From JBBEAM01 sp942491105 (GTDB lineage: Bacteria; Pseudomonadota; Alphaproteobacteria; Kiloniellales; DSM-21159): a stretch of 64,000 nucleotides of DNA. Within the stretch, counting starts at the first letter, position 1. Every line of letters begins with the position of its first letter. A model generated the notes under the pieces. The model ran no database searches and had not been told where the DNA came from. It saw nothing but the letters and a program-made list of their open reading frames with translations. Shown piece by piece: positions 25,825-34,956 of the stretch. Both the position numbers and the translations under genes were made by a program. Location: positions 62,001 through 126,000 of the forward strand of contig CALNZX010000012.1 in assembly GCA_942491105.1 (NCBI GenBank), written 5' to 3'.

Positions 25825-26436
25825 TCGCCGCCGAACCGGCGTTGTCGCGGTAAGGCCTCGCGAGAGTACGAATTACAGAATCGGTGGGTGCGAATTGCGG
25901 CGCGGGCTTCGGCCCACTCGACCGACCGTGGTCCGGCCTGGGCTGATTTGATGGGCTGAACGTGCCCGTGAAGGATCATTAGAGTCACCTACGATGGGTC
26001 TAAGGATCGCTCTCTCAATTATCGTCAAGTATAACTGCCCACTCTACTTATAGTCCGATCGGGAGCAACTGGCCTTTGACTAGACGCAAGGCACCTAATC
26101 GCTGATCGAGACCGGAAGAACCGACAAGATCAGGTATCTTTGGGCAGCTCTACGGACAAGCCGGCGATCCCGCGGCCGGGTTACGCCCGCGCAATTCGAA
26201 GTCCATCGCCCATTAATTCGCAAGAGCTCTCTAAGATTAATTCAAGCAATAGTGTTTGACTGCGAATATCGTATTTTAATTATGGCAAAATAGTCACGCC
26301 GTGCAGAAGAATCCGTAGAATTTATCTTATTACATTGCTTGTCTCTATCTTCCGATTATTCTGGCCAGCACAGTGGTCGCAGCGCCATCGGCGCGAGAGA
26401 GCAACCGCATGACAGGGGACAAACGGGGAGACGACA
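25825..26436. other. Long AT-richer intergenic region before the porin gene
   Basis: About 610 bp without a credible gene. The last 250 bp are clearly richer in A+T than the rest of the window and contain two ATTAATTC copies (about 26212 and 26235). It probably holds the promoter of the TorF-type porin. No known motif recognised. Confidence 0.5.
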
Positions 26437-27204
26437 ATGACTCGGCGCATTAGGAACATGGGGACCGTCAAGCTCTGCATCGCGAGCGCGATCCTCACGG
26501 CTGGGATGAGCCTCCCGGCTCAATCCGAAGAGTTTACGCTCGGCGGGACCACGGCATTCACCACGAACTATGTGTTCCGCGGCGTGTCGCAGACGAACAA
26601 CAATCCGGCCGTGCAGGCGTCCTTGGACGCGGGCTACGGTATTTTCTACGCCGGCATTTGGGGATCCAATGTCGACTTCGGCGGAGGACCCTTCGGCCAG
26701 GACATCGCCACCGTCGAGATCGACTATTACGCCGGCATTGCGCCGGAGTGGCAAGGCATCAGCTTCGATATTGCCGGCCTCTACTACACCTATCCCGGCG
26801 CCTACGATCCGGCGGGCAATTTCGACTACTTCGAGCTGAAGACCGGCGCGTCCTACACCTTCGGCGAGGCGTTCACCGTCGGCGTGGCCAATTACTGGAC
26901 GCCCGATTACTCCGGCGAGATCGGTGACGGCGACGCGCTGGAATTCTCCGCGGAGTATGCCTTCGGCGGCAAGCTGTTCAACTTCTTCACGCCCAGTGTG
27001 AGCGGCCTGGTCGGCCGGCAATGGACCGAGGTCGTCGACTTCACCTACTGGAACGCCGGTCTCACGCTCGGCTTCATGGACAACTTCGCCGCCGACATCC
27101 GGTACTGGGATACGGATCTGAGCGACGCAGGGTGCGCAGGCTTCATCGGGTCTGCGAACAACTGCGATTCACGCGTGGTCGGCACGATCTCGGCGTCATT
27201 CTGA
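26437..27204 (+). CDS. TorF-family putative outer-membrane porin
   Basis: A 255-residue exported protein. The signal peptide ends near PAQS|EE. The mature part begins FTLGGTTAFTTNYVFRGVSQTNNNPAVQASLDAGY, the signature of the TorF/Gcw_chp family (TIGR02001), and alternates aromatic and small residues in beta strands, ending with a C-terminal Phe (GTISASF), as expected for an outer-membrane beta-barrel. Placed between a ureohydrolase and the urease locus; it may let small nitrogenous solutes cross the outer membrane. That role is inferred from position. Confidence 0.85.
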   Translation: MTRRIRNMGTVKLCIASAILTAGMSLPAQSEEFTLGGTTAFTTNYVFRGVSQTNNNPAVQASLDAGYGIFYAGIWGSNVDFGGGPFGQDIATVEIDYYAGIAPEWQGISFDIAGLYYTYPGAYDPAGNFDYFELKTGASYTFGEAFTVGVANYWTPDYSGEIGDGDALEFSAEYAFGGKLFNFFTPSVSGLVGRQWTEVVDFTYWNAGLTLGFMDNFAADIRYWDTDLSDAGCAGFIGSANNCDSRVVGTISASF

Positions 27205-27243
27205 TAAGAGCCTGTCCAGCTCCAAAATATAAGAGCCTGTCCA
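27204..27243. repeat. Short direct repeat after the porin stop codon
   Basis: The 15-mer ATAAGAGCCTGTCCA occurs at 27204-27218 and again at 27229-27243, starts 25 bp apart. The first copy overlaps the end of the porin gene. Confidence 0.8.
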
Positions 27244-27253
27244 ACACCTTTAG

Positions 27254-27283
27254 GGGGCGCCGCTGCGGCGCCCCGTTTTATTT
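27254..27283 (+). terminator. Rho-independent terminator of the porin gene
   Basis: GGGGCGCC-gctgc-GGCGCCCC followed by GTTTTATTT: an 8-bp perfect GC stem and a T-rich tail, 50 nt after the porin stop. Confidence 0.85.
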
Positions 27284-27319
27284 GTCTTCGAAGAATGAGC
27301 CTGAACGCGCGTCGCTTTT

Positions 27320-28216
27320 TCAGAGCGCCGGCATCGGCTCGGCCGCTTTGGCGCCAGGCACCAGACCGAGCGCTCGCTCGGCGGACTTGATGGTGTTCAC
27401 CAGCAGCATGGTCACGGTCATCGGACCGACCCCGCCCGGCACCGGCGTGAGATACGATGCTTGGGCCCGCACGCCCTCGAAGTCGCAGTCACCCACGAGC
27501 CGGCCATCGGGCAGCCGGTTGATTCCCACATCGATCACCACGGCGCCGGGCTTGACCATCGACGCCGAGATCAGGCTGGGGTGCCCGGCCGCCACGACGA
27601 GAAGATCGGCCAACCTTGTAAACTCCCCGAGATCGCGCGTCTTCGCATGACAGACCGAGACCGTCGCTTCGCGTTGCATCAGCATCAGGGCCATCGGCTT
27701 GCCGACAATGTTGCTGGCCCCAACGACGACCGCATTGCGCCCGCTGACCTCGATGCCCTCGTGCTCAAGCAACCGCATCACACCGTATGGCGTGCAAGGG
27801 GGAAAGACGGTATTGCCGATGACGAGACCGCCGACATTGTAGAGATGGAATCCATCGACATCCTTTTCGGCGTCGATAGCCCCCAGTACCTCCTCCAAGT
27901 CGAAGCTCGGCGGCAGCGGCAATTGCACGAGAATGCCGTCAATGCCCGGATCCCCGCCGCACTCTCGAATCTTGTCGCAGATTTCCGACTGCGTGACCGT
28001 CGCCGGATAAAACAACTGTTCCGACCGGATGCCGACATCCTGGCAGGCCCTGATCTTGTTGCGCACATAGACCGCCGACGCCGCGTTGTCGCCGACCATG
28101 ATGACGGCAAGGCCGGGCGCCCGCCCGCCTGCCTGCTTCAGCTGGGCCACACGCCGCTTGCAGTCTTCGCGTTCGGCGGCGGCAACCGCCTTGCCGTCGA
28201 TGATCTTGGCTACCAT
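27320..28216 (-). CDS. folD: Bifunctional methylenetetrahydrofolate dehydrogenase/cyclohydrolase
   Basis: A 298-residue FolD. It interconverts 5,10-methylene-, 5,10-methenyl- and 10-formyl-tetrahydrofolate with NADP. Motifs: VGDNAASAVYVRNKIRACQDVGI (the Tyr/Lys catalytic pair), GILVQLPLP, EKDVDGFH, FPPCTPYGVMRLL and VVGASNIVGKPMALMLM (the Rossmann loop), then PVPGGVGPMTVTMLLVNT. Complete and of standard length. Monocistronic; the neighbours are unrelated. Confidence 0.95.
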   Translation of the reverse strand: MVAKIIDGKAVAAAEREDCKRRVAQLKQAGGRAPGLAVIMVGDNAASAVYVRNKIRACQDVGIRSEQLFYPATVTQSEICDKIRECGGDPGIDGILVQLPLPPSFDLEEVLGAIDAEKDVDGFHLYNVGGLVIGNTVFPPCTPYGVMRLLEHEGIEVSGRNAVVVGASNIVGKPMALMLMQREATVSVCHAKTRDLGEFTRLADLLVVAAGHPSLISASMVKPGAVVIDVGINRLPDGRLVGDCDFEGVRAQASYLTPVPGGVGPMTVTMLLVNTIKSAERALGLVPGAKAAEPMPAL

Positions 28217-28554
28217 TCGGAAGTCGACCCCTGCTTCGCGGCGGTACGCTCAAGCGCCAGTCGGCCCGCCCGTCCCCGCTCGGAAAGATGAGGCGGCCAC
28301 GCCGAAATGACATGACCGCCTTTGATCAAGAGCGTCCGCGGAAGAGGAGGGTTCAGCGACGTGCGGCTCTTGATATGTTGCGTATGCCCATTTTGCCGGG
28401 GTTTTCTGAGATGAATTCGCGTTCAGCGACGCTTTTTTGCCTTTTTGCGCCACGGGCGAGATTTAGCGAGGCCGGGCGAACATTGATGCCTCCAATGTTG
28501 CGGATCAGAAAATTCAGCCTTTTGCGCTTGGTCCCTCATGACTAGCTTCGAGCC
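28217..28554. other. Intergenic region between divergent folD and the amidotransferase gene
   Basis: About 340 bp. Short frames exist but none has a good ribosome-binding site or a coding-like composition. Promoters for both flanking genes should lie here; no clear motif recognised. Confidence 0.45.
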
Positions 28555-29265
28555 ATGAAGCCGATCCTCGTCCTGCAAAACGACTCCGTTGAAGGTGCGG
28601 GACGCCTGTCTACGCAGATGATCGAGCGCGACTTCAAGCAGCATACCTTGCTTGGCTGGGAGGCTCAGTACGACTGCCTGAACAGCGATGACTTCAGCGC
28701 ACTCGTCGTTCTTGGCGGTCCGCAAAGCGCCTACCAAACCGAGGAATATCCCTATCTGCGCGACGAGATTGCCCTATGCCGGGACTTCCTGAATGCGGGC
28801 AAACCGATCCTTGGCCTTTGTTTGGGCGCGCAACTTCTCGCCTGCGCGGCTGGCGGCGAGGTCGAGCCCGGGGAACGCAAGGAAGTCGGCTGGTACGATC
28901 TCAGACTCTGCAAGGCGGCGATTGAGGACCCGCTGTTGCACGGCCATCCGGAAACGCTCGTCTCCTGCCACTTCCATGGAGACCGCATTCGCGATGTCCC
29001 CGGCGGCATCAAGCTCGCATCGTCGGCGCTGACGCCGATCCAGCTGTTCCGTCTCGGCGACAACGCCTACGGCTTCCAGTATCACGCAGAGGTGGACGAG
29101 ACGCTGCTCGAACTGATGTGCCGCAACAACGCTGACTACCTCGTCGCCGGTGGGGTGAATATCGAGACGGTGATCGAGGACGGCCGGACGTTTCTCCCCG
29201 ACTTCGAGCGTCACTGCCGCACCGTGCTCGATCGCTGGCTGGACCTGGTTGCGGCACCGGCTTAA
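28555..29265 (+). CDS. Class I glutamine amidotransferase-like protein (GMP synthase type)
   Basis: A 236-residue single-domain protein. The catalytic triad is visible: Cys in ILGLCLGAQLLA (about residue 87), with His and Glu in GFQYHAEVDE (about 174-176). LVVLGGPQSAY is the usual glutamine-domain start. No synthetase domain, so it may hydrolyse gamma-glutamyl compounds, like gamma-glutamyl-amide peptidases of similar length. Its 3' end overlaps the convergent isochorismatase gene by 4 bp. Given the gamma-glutamyl ligases nearby, gamma-glutamyl-amide hydrolysis is a testable guess. Confidence 0.75.
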   Translation: MKPILVLQNDSVEGAGRLSTQMIERDFKQHTLLGWEAQYDCLNSDDFSALVVLGGPQSAYQTEEYPYLRDEIALCRDFLNAGKPILGLCLGAQLLACAAGGEVEPGERKEVGWYDLRLCKAAIEDPLLHGHPETLVSCHFHGDRIRDVPGGIKLASSALTPIQLFRLGDNAYGFQYHAEVDETLLELMCRNNADYLVAGGVNIETVIEDGRTFLPDFERHCRTVLDRWLDLVAAPA

Positions 29266-29810
29266 GCCTCTTTGATCAGCGCCAGCATCTCGCGGAACAA
29301 CGGCGTATCGGCGCGGCGCATCCACTCGAACACCACCATTTCGGCGCTGACGATAACAATGCCCGCCGCCCGCATGCGCGCGACCGCGAGGTTCTTATCC
29401 GTCTCATGACGGCTGGATGTCGCATCGGCGGCGACGAACACGTCATAGCCGGCCTGCTTGAGGTCGAGGGCGGTCTGCTGGACGCAGACATGCGTCTCCG
29501 TGCCCCCAACAACAACCTGCTCGCGCGCGGCTGCCACGATACGGCGGCGGCATTCGTCCTCGGCGAAGCAAGAAAAATGGATCTTCTGCATGAAGCTGTC
29601 CGCTGAAACTTTGCAGGAAAGCCCCTCGCTCGTCGGCCCGATCCCCTTCGGGTAATGCTCCGAGACGAGGATGGGGATGTTCATGCGGTCGGCCGCTGCG
29701 GCTAGAAGACCGGCTTTCCGCAACGTTCTCTCGCCGTCGACGACAGCCGGAAGCAAGCGTTCCTGCATGTCAACGAGCAGAAGAAGGGACTTGTCGCGGT
29801 CGATCAGCAT
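29262..29810 (-). CDS. Isochorismatase-like cysteine hydrolase
   Basis: A 182-residue protein from ATG at 29808-29810 (GAGG upstream). LLLVDMQERLLPAV gives the catalytic Asp and VVGGTETHVCVQQTALDLKQAGYDVFV the catalytic Cys with its oxyanion-hole residues. Many members hydrolyse amides such as nicotinamide, biuret, ureidoacrylate or N-carbamoyl compounds. It begins 11 nt after the ureD stop, so it is the last gene of the guanidine/urease operon and probably handles a related amide. The exact substrate is unknown. Confidence 0.78.
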   Translation of the reverse strand: MLIDRDKSLLLLVDMQERLLPAVVDGERTLRKAGLLAAAADRMNIPILVSEHYPKGIGPTSEGLSCKVSADSFMQKIHFSCFAEDECRRRIVAAAREQVVVGGTETHVCVQQTALDLKQAGYDVFVAADATSSRHETDKNLAVARMRAAGIVIVSAEMVVFEWMRRADTPLFREMLALIKEA

Positions 29811-29821
29811 GTCCCTCACTT

Positions 29822-30688
29822 CTATTTGCGGCGAACGCCGGGGCGTTTCGCCGTCATTTGCTCGCGGGCGCATGCCCAGACGGCAAGCACGGCGGTGCGA
29901 AGCGCGTGGCCGTCGCATGCCAAGATTCGCGTCCAGACGCCCACGTCGCCAGGAAGGCGTGACGCTCCGGCGATGATATCGGGTAACGGCTCCAACTCCG
30001 CACGGATGTTTTCGAGAAGCGCCTCCAAAGACGGTCCCCGATGGATCACCATGACCGTCGCCTGAGCAATCCAGGGACCGTTCAAGCCCGGAAGATTTCG
30101 CTTTAAGAGGTCGCCCGTAATGCGGAACCTGTCCCGCACGAGCACTTGGCCGGTCGGCCCGGCGACCGTCATGCCGCTGTCGAGCCGGTCGAACGTCGCG
30201 CTGGAACCGGAAGGATCGTGCGCCAGGAACGCATCGGCACAGATGACCGAAGCGGTTTCGTGCGCCTGGACCTGGATCCGGGATGCGAGCCTGGCCTGCG
30301 GAAACAGGATCGTCGCGTCGGGCAGATACTCCACCAGGGCGCCCTCCCCGGCCTCGATGGTCACGGCGTGCTCCGCATGATCGCCCGTCATACTATGGAC
30401 GACCGTCGAGGCCTGAGAGGTCACATGCAGCGCCGTTCCGGGCTCCGCCGCAATGCGGACCTCAAGCCGATCGCTTTCGAACAGGCCGCCGGCCACCGAC
30501 TGGAGATAGAGGGTCGCCATGCCGGACGGGTCACCCACATAGCGATGCGGCCGGCAGATATGAAATGGATAGCTGGCGTATTGGCGGCCCAGAAACGTGC
30601 CTCCATCGGGTGCGCGGCGGAAGGTGAGGTCGATACGGCCGCGCCGTCTTGCAAGGAGGTCCTCGTGGTCGCTTACGCCGCCGTGCAT
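29822..30688 (-). CDS. ureD: Urease accessory protein UreD
   Basis: A 288-residue UreD, the scaffold that binds apo-urease and lets UreF and UreG deliver nickel. Family features: YPFHICRPHRY, LYLQSVAGGLFESDRLEVRI, TSQASTVVHSM, LVEYLPDATILFPQARL and RDRFRI. It begins 8 nt after ureG. Confidence 0.9.
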   Translation of the reverse strand: MHGGVSDHEDLLARRRGRIDLTFRRAPDGGTFLGRQYASYPFHICRPHRYVGDPSGMATLYLQSVAGGLFESDRLEVRIAAEPGTALHVTSQASTVVHSMTGDHAEHAVTIEAGEGALVEYLPDATILFPQARLASRIQVQAHETASVICADAFLAHDPSGSSATFDRLDSGMTVAGPTGQVLVRDRFRITGDLLKRNLPGLNGPWIAQATVMVIHRGPSLEALLENIRAELEPLPDIIAGASRLPGDVGVWTRILACDGHALRTAVLAVWACAREQMTAKRPGVRRK

Positions 30689-30696
30689 GTCGTGTC

Positions 30697-31335
30697 CTAT
30701 GCCGCTCTGTCGTGAAACAGAACGTCCCGCGCGAGTCGCCCGACGATCTCGTTAACTCCCTCCCCGGTGGCGCAGTTCGTGAGCTGGATCGGCTTTCCGC
30801 CGCGGACGTCATGCGCCTCACGGACCATCCGATCCAGGTCGACATTCACGTAAGGGGCGAGATCGAACTTGTTGATGACCAGGAGGTCGCACTGCACGAC
30901 TCCCGGCCCACGCTTCCGCGGAATGTCGTCGCCGCCCGTCACGTCGATCACGAACAGCCAATAGTCCACCAGATCGAAGGAGAAGGTGGAGGCGAGGTTG
31001 TCCCCGCCGCTCTCGATCAGAATGAGATCGAGCTCCGGAAACTTGGTCTCCAAGAAATCCGCCGCCTCGATATTTGGTGTCGGATCCTCGCGAATGACTG
31101 TGTGCGGGCAGGCGCCGGTCTCGACGGCCAACACACGCTCCGGCGAGATCAGACCGCTGCGCCTGATCCTCTCCGCATCTTCTTTGGTCATGAGATCGTT
31201 AGTGACGACGGCTGTGTCCACACCGGCCTCGGCCAGCAAGGGCAACAGCCGCTCGATCAGCGCCGTCTTGCCCGACCCCACCGGACCGCCGATCCCCACC
31301 CGCGCGGGCCCATTGCTTTTTCCGGGCTCGGTCAT
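30697..31335 (-). CDS. ureG: Urease accessory GTPase UreG
   Basis: A 212-residue SIMIBI-class GTPase that supplies energy and nickel for urease activation. Walker A GIGGPVGSGKTALIE, VVTNDLMTKEDAE, the Ni-binding CPH in VETGACPHTVIRED, LILIESGGDNLASTFS, and NKFDLAPYV for guanine recognition. The ATG overlaps the ureC stop (ATGA). The longer frame upstream is a shadow of ureC. Confidence 0.95.
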   Translation of the reverse strand: MTEPGKSNGPARVGIGGPVGSGKTALIERLLPLLAEAGVDTAVVTNDLMTKEDAERIRRSGLISPERVLAVETGACPHTVIREDPTPNIEAADFLETKFPELDLILIESGGDNLASTFSFDLVDYWLFVIDVTGGDDIPRKRGPGVVQCDLLVINKFDLAPYVNVDLDRMVREAHDVRGGKPIQLTNCATGEGVNEIVGRLARDVLFHDRAA

Positions 31336-33047
31336 CGCAGCATGTATTTCTGCGCCAGCGGGAGGGTCTCCGCCGATTCGCAGGTCGCCAGATCGCCGTC
31401 GACGAACACATCGAAGGTCTGCGGATTGACTTTGATCTCCGGACACGCGTCGTTGTGCAGCATATCGGCTTTGCTGAGCTTGCGGGTTCCGCTGGCGGGA
31501 AGCACCGGCTTGGTCAGACCCAGGCTTCCGGCGACATCGGCATCGGCGCCCGTCTGCGTGACAAAGTGTGCGCTGAGCGATTTTGGCGCGGAGCCAAAGG
31601 CCCCCCATTGCGGCCGCATCAGCAGCGGCTCGCAGGTCATGAGCGATGCCGCGCTGTCGCCCATGGCGCCCCAGACGATAAAGCCGCCTTTGACGACGAG
31701 CTCCGGCTTGATGCCGAAGAAGGCCGGACGCCAGAGCACCACGTCGGCGAGCTTTCCGCCTTCCAGCGAGCCGATATACTTGTCGATGCCGAAGGTGCGT
31801 GCGGCATTGATGGTATATTTCGCGATGTACCGCTTGATGCGCTCGTTGTCGCCCAGTCTGGACTTTTCCTCGCCGAGACGACCGCGCTGATCGCGCATCT
31901 TGCTGGCGAGCTGCCAGGTGCGGCAGATCACTTCGTTGATGCGGCCCATGCCCTGGCTGTCGGAACCGAGCATCGAGATGGCGCCCATGTCGTGGAGCAC
32001 GTCCTCGGCGGCGATGGACTGTGCGCGGATGCGGCTTTCGGCGAACGCCACGTCTTCCGGCACCGCCGGGTTCAGATGGTGGCACACCATGATCATGTCG
32101 AGGTGTTCGTCGAACGTGTTGACCGTGAAGGGATTGGTCGGATTGGTCGACGAGGGCAGGCAGTTGCGCTCGCCCGCAACGGCGATGATGTCGGGCGCGT
32201 GACCGCCGCCCGCACCCTCCGTATGGTACATGTGGATGGTGCGGCCGTTGATCGCGGCGAGCGTGTCCTCGAGGAATCCGCTCTCGTTCAACGTGTCCGT
32301 GTGAAGCTGGACCTGGAAATCAAGCTCGTCCGCGACGCCGAGGCAGGTATCGATCACCGCCGGCATGGCGCCCCAATCCTCGTGGATTTTGAGACCGAGA
32401 CAGCCGCCGGCCAACTGATCGTAGAGCGAGCGCGGCTTCGAGGAATTGCCGCGCCCCAGAAAGCCGAAATTGATCGGCCAGTGCTCGGCGGCTTGCAGCA
32501 TCTTGCCGACGTTCCAGGCGCCGCCGCAGTCGATGCCCACGGTGATGGGCCCGAGCGAGCCGCCGATCATGGTCGTGATGCCGGAGCTGATCGCATGCTC
32601 GCAGAGCTGAGCGCTGTCGAAATGGACATGAACGTCAATCCCGCCCGGCGTGGCGATGAGGCCTTCCGCATCCCGCACGGTCGTCGCCGCGCCGCAGATG
32701 AGGTGGGGATCGACGCCGTCCATGGTCTCCGGGTTGCCGCCCTTGCCCACGCCGACGATGCGCCCGTCCTTGATGCCGATGTCGCCTTTGACGATGCCGA
32801 GAACCGGATCGATCACCACGACATTGCTGATCAGCATGTCGAGCGAGCCCTGGCTGCTGTCATATCCAGACTTCAGGCCCATGCCGTCGCGCAGGGTCTT
32901 GCCGCCGCCGTGAAGACACTCGTCGCCGGGCACGACATAGTCGTGCTCGATCTCCGCCATGAGCGAGGTGTCGCCGAGGCGCACGGCATCCCCGGAGGAA
33001 GGGCCGTACATCGCTGCATAATCTTTCCGGCTGATGCGTGCCATCAT
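31332..33047 (-). CDS. ureC: Urease alpha subunit UreC (divergent clade)
   Basis: A 571-residue catalytic subunit that hydrolyses urea to ammonia and carbamate at a dinuclear Ni centre. Ligands visible: HVHF (two His), the carbamylated Lys at about residue 220 in LGLKIHEDWG, QLHTDTLNESGF, HMYHTEGAGGGHAPD and LGSDSQG; the mobile flap Cys is in MVCHHL. The stretch after the first His pair reads DSAQLCEHAISSGITTMIGGSLGPITVG rather than the usual CPQQI...GGGTGPA-TGT, so it belongs to a divergent urease clade, as does its fused UreAB partner. The start ATG overlaps the ureAB stop (TGATG); the TTG at 33050 is not needed. Confidence 0.93.
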   Translation of the reverse strand: MMARISRKDYAAMYGPSSGDAVRLGDTSLMAEIEHDYVVPGDECLHGGGKTLRDGMGLKSGYDSSQGSLDMLISNVVVIDPVLGIVKGDIGIKDGRIVGVGKGGNPETMDGVDPHLICGAATTVRDAEGLIATPGGIDVHVHFDSAQLCEHAISSGITTMIGGSLGPITVGIDCGGAWNVGKMLQAAEHWPINFGFLGRGNSSKPRSLYDQLAGGCLGLKIHEDWGAMPAVIDTCLGVADELDFQVQLHTDTLNESGFLEDTLAAINGRTIHMYHTEGAGGGHAPDIIAVAGERNCLPSSTNPTNPFTVNTFDEHLDMIMVCHHLNPAVPEDVAFAESRIRAQSIAAEDVLHDMGAISMLGSDSQGMGRINEVICRTWQLASKMRDQRGRLGEEKSRLGDNERIKRYIAKYTINAARTFGIDKYIGSLEGGKLADVVLWRPAFFGIKPELVVKGGFIVWGAMGDSAASLMTCEPLLMRPQWGAFGSAPKSLSAHFVTQTGADADVAGSLGLTKPVLPASGTRKLSKADMLHNDACPEIKVNPQTFDVFVDGDLATCESAETLPLAQKYMLR

Positions 33048-33745
33048 CAAGCTCCCTTGAAGCCGCGCTCGCGTGCGCGGCTGAGCGCCTCGTCGCGCCG
33101 CTCCGCGCCGTGGGTCGATCCCATCGTCAATGCATTGAGGCCGTAGATCTCCCCAGTCCCGCCGAACGTGACCAACGTCACCTCCTTGCTTTCGCCCGGC
33201 TCGAACCGCACCGCGGTCCCTGCCGGGATGTCCAGATGAAAGCCGAAGGCCGCCTTGCGATCGAAGTCCAAGGCCTTGTTGATCTCGAAGAAGTGGAAAT
33301 GGCTGCCGATCTGCACCGGACGATCGCCGGTATTCAGAACCTTTACCGTCACCCGGTCGCGGCCGGTGTTGATCTCGATGTCGCCGTCGCGTGTGACGAT
33401 CTCACCAGGAATGACGGCATCGGTATCTTGCTTCTGCTTTCCGGGCCGTATCGGATCGTGCACGGTTACGAGCTTCGTGCCGTCGGGAAAGGTGCCTTCC
33501 ACCTGGATCATCGGTATCAGCTCGGCGACGCCCGGCATCACGTCGTCGGTGGTCAGAAGCGTCGAGCCGAAGCTGATCATGTCGGCAACGGACCGGCCTT
33601 CCCGTGCGCCTTCGAGGATCTCATCGGCGATATAGGCGACGGCTTCCGGATGATTGAGCTTCAATCCCTTGTTCTTGCGTTTTCGGGCAAGCTCGGCCGC
33701 GGTGAAGATGGTCAATCGCTCAAGTTCGGTCGGTGTCAGGAGCAT
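33047..33745 (-). CDS. ureAB: Fused urease gamma-beta subunit
   Basis: A 232-residue protein from ATG at 33743-33745 with AGGGAG upstream. Residues 1-100 are the gamma subunit (LTPTELERLTIFTAAELARKR, LNHPEAVAYIADEILEGAREG, VEGTFPDGTKLVTVHDPI); residues about 115-232 are the beta subunit (GEIVTRDGDIEINTGRDR, NTGDRPVQIGSHFHFFEIN, RFEPGESKEVTLVTFGG). Most bacterial ureases have these as separate proteins; fusions are known, for example Helicobacter UreA. Confidence 0.92.
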   Translation of the reverse strand: MLLTPTELERLTIFTAAELARKRKNKGLKLNHPEAVAYIADEILEGAREGRSVADMISFGSTLLTTDDVMPGVAELIPMIQVEGTFPDGTKLVTVHDPIRPGKQKQDTDAVIPGEIVTRDGDIEINTGRDRVTVKVLNTGDRPVQIGSHFHFFEINKALDFDRKAAFGFHLDIPAGTAVRFEPGESKEVTLVTFGGTGEIYGLNALTMGSTHGAERRDEALSRARERGFKGA

Positions 33746-33767
33746 CGGAACATTCTCCCTGCCAGGA

Positions 33768-34448
33768 TCAGTTGAAGAACAAACGTGCGTCGCGGGTTTC
33801 GTGCCGCATGGCGGCAATTTCGGCCGCAGGTGCATAGGACGAGAGCTGGTCGAGATCGCCGGCCGGCCGGGCCGCTATGATGTCTTTGATGACCGCGTGC
33901 GCCTTGGTCAGGATTCGCTGCGCATCGAGATGGCCCACGATCCCGAGGCGCACGGCGGCGCCAAGGAGCCCGACAGTGGCCGCGTGCGCCGACATGGCGC
34001 AGGCGGAAGCCTCCGACGCCCCGATGTGGAACCAGAGCAACCCCTGAACGGCCGGCAGATGACCGGCCACCGTGCCGCTCCGCACCATGGCGCGGTAAGG
34101 CGCCGCGCCGGCAGTGCCGAGCTTCTCGTGCACGCCGAGCAGAGCCGCGCCGGATTTTCTCGAGCCCTCGCGCAATTGCTGCGGCAGGGTCAGCGTCTCG
34201 AGCGCCGCATCCACCGCCGCGACCTCATCGAGTGCGCCATGCGAGCGGTAAGCGGCGAGAATAGCGGGCAGATCGCACGTGCCCCATCGGCCGATCAACT
34301 GCCCCTCGATGAAGCCGAGCAGATCCTCCGCGTTCCGGACCAACCCATCGCGGTGCAGCCCTTCGAGGCCCCAGGAATACGCAATCGACCCCGTTGGGAA
34401 GAAGCTGTCCCCGTGCTGAAGCGTCAGGAGGAGGGTATCGTCGCTCAT
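33768..34448 (-). CDS. ureF: Urease accessory protein UreF
   Basis: A 226-residue all-helical UreF, which with UreD controls GTP-dependent nickel insertion. HGDSFFPTGSIAYSWGLEGLHRDG is the family's N-terminal motif, and SAHAATVGLLGAAVRLG the C-terminal one. The ATG overlaps the ureE stop by 4 nt. Confidence 0.9.
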   Translation of the reverse strand: MSDDTLLLTLQHGDSFFPTGSIAYSWGLEGLHRDGLVRNAEDLLGFIEGQLIGRWGTCDLPAILAAYRSHGALDEVAAVDAALETLTLPQQLREGSRKSGAALLGVHEKLGTAGAAPYRAMVRSGTVAGHLPAVQGLLWFHIGASEASACAMSAHAATVGLLGAAVRLGIVGHLDAQRILTKAHAVIKDIIAARPAGDLDQLSSYAPAAEIAAMRHETRDARLFFN

Positions 34449-34888
34449 GACGCACGCTCGATGCGGCCGTCCGCCAGAAAGTCTGCGAGACGCGTCAGAT
34501 AATCGGCCTCAGGCCCCTGAAGCGCGATCTCCAGCACCGGGCCGTCGAACCGAACCTTCCAATGCATGTTTCCGGCGAAATAGCCGAGCTCCAGCGCCGT
34601 GGCGGGATCACTTGTCTTGAGGCGAAGCCAGTTCTGCTCGCGGGACCGCACAACCACGGCCTTCTCCGCGCCGAGCATCAGGACCGCACCGTCCGTAAGC
34701 ATTTCCCGCCGGGGAATGGCAATGGCGTACTCCGTGCCTTGGTCGCCGGTGACGCGCAGCCGGTGCCGCTGCATGTCCTCGGGCTGGAGCGCGAGATACT
34801 CGACCCGGCCCGCGTGCTGAAGCCCATGCAGCCTGTCGGCGATCTCCGGATCGCTAGCCTGGCCGACGATGCGCTCCAGCTTTTGCAT
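34445..34888 (-). CDS. ureE: Urease nickel chaperone UreE
   Basis: A 147-residue UreE. The dimer-interface metal site is in ELGYFAGNMHWKVRF (conserved Gly-Asn-x-His-Trp). The His-rich C-terminal tail found in some species is missing, so it probably binds few nickel ions. First of the urease genes in transcription order, 68 bp downstream of the ureohydrolase homologue. Confidence 0.88.
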   Translation of the reverse strand: MQKLERIVGQASDPEIADRLHGLQHAGRVEYLALQPEDMQRHRLRVTGDQGTEYAIAIPRREMLTDGAVLMLGAEKAVVVRSREQNWLRLKTSDPATALELGYFAGNMHWKVRFDGPVLEIALQGPEADYLTRLADFLADGRIERAS

Positions 34889-34956
34889 GCTCGCCTTTCC
34901 TTCGTCCCGGTCTCCCGCCAGCGCCGCTCAGCCCCGACGCACTTCCGCGATCTTCC

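Noticed and set aside
26203..26250. Additional TetR operator before the porin gene
   Set aside because: Two ATTAATTC copies are direct repeats without the spacing and symmetry of the TetR palindromes.
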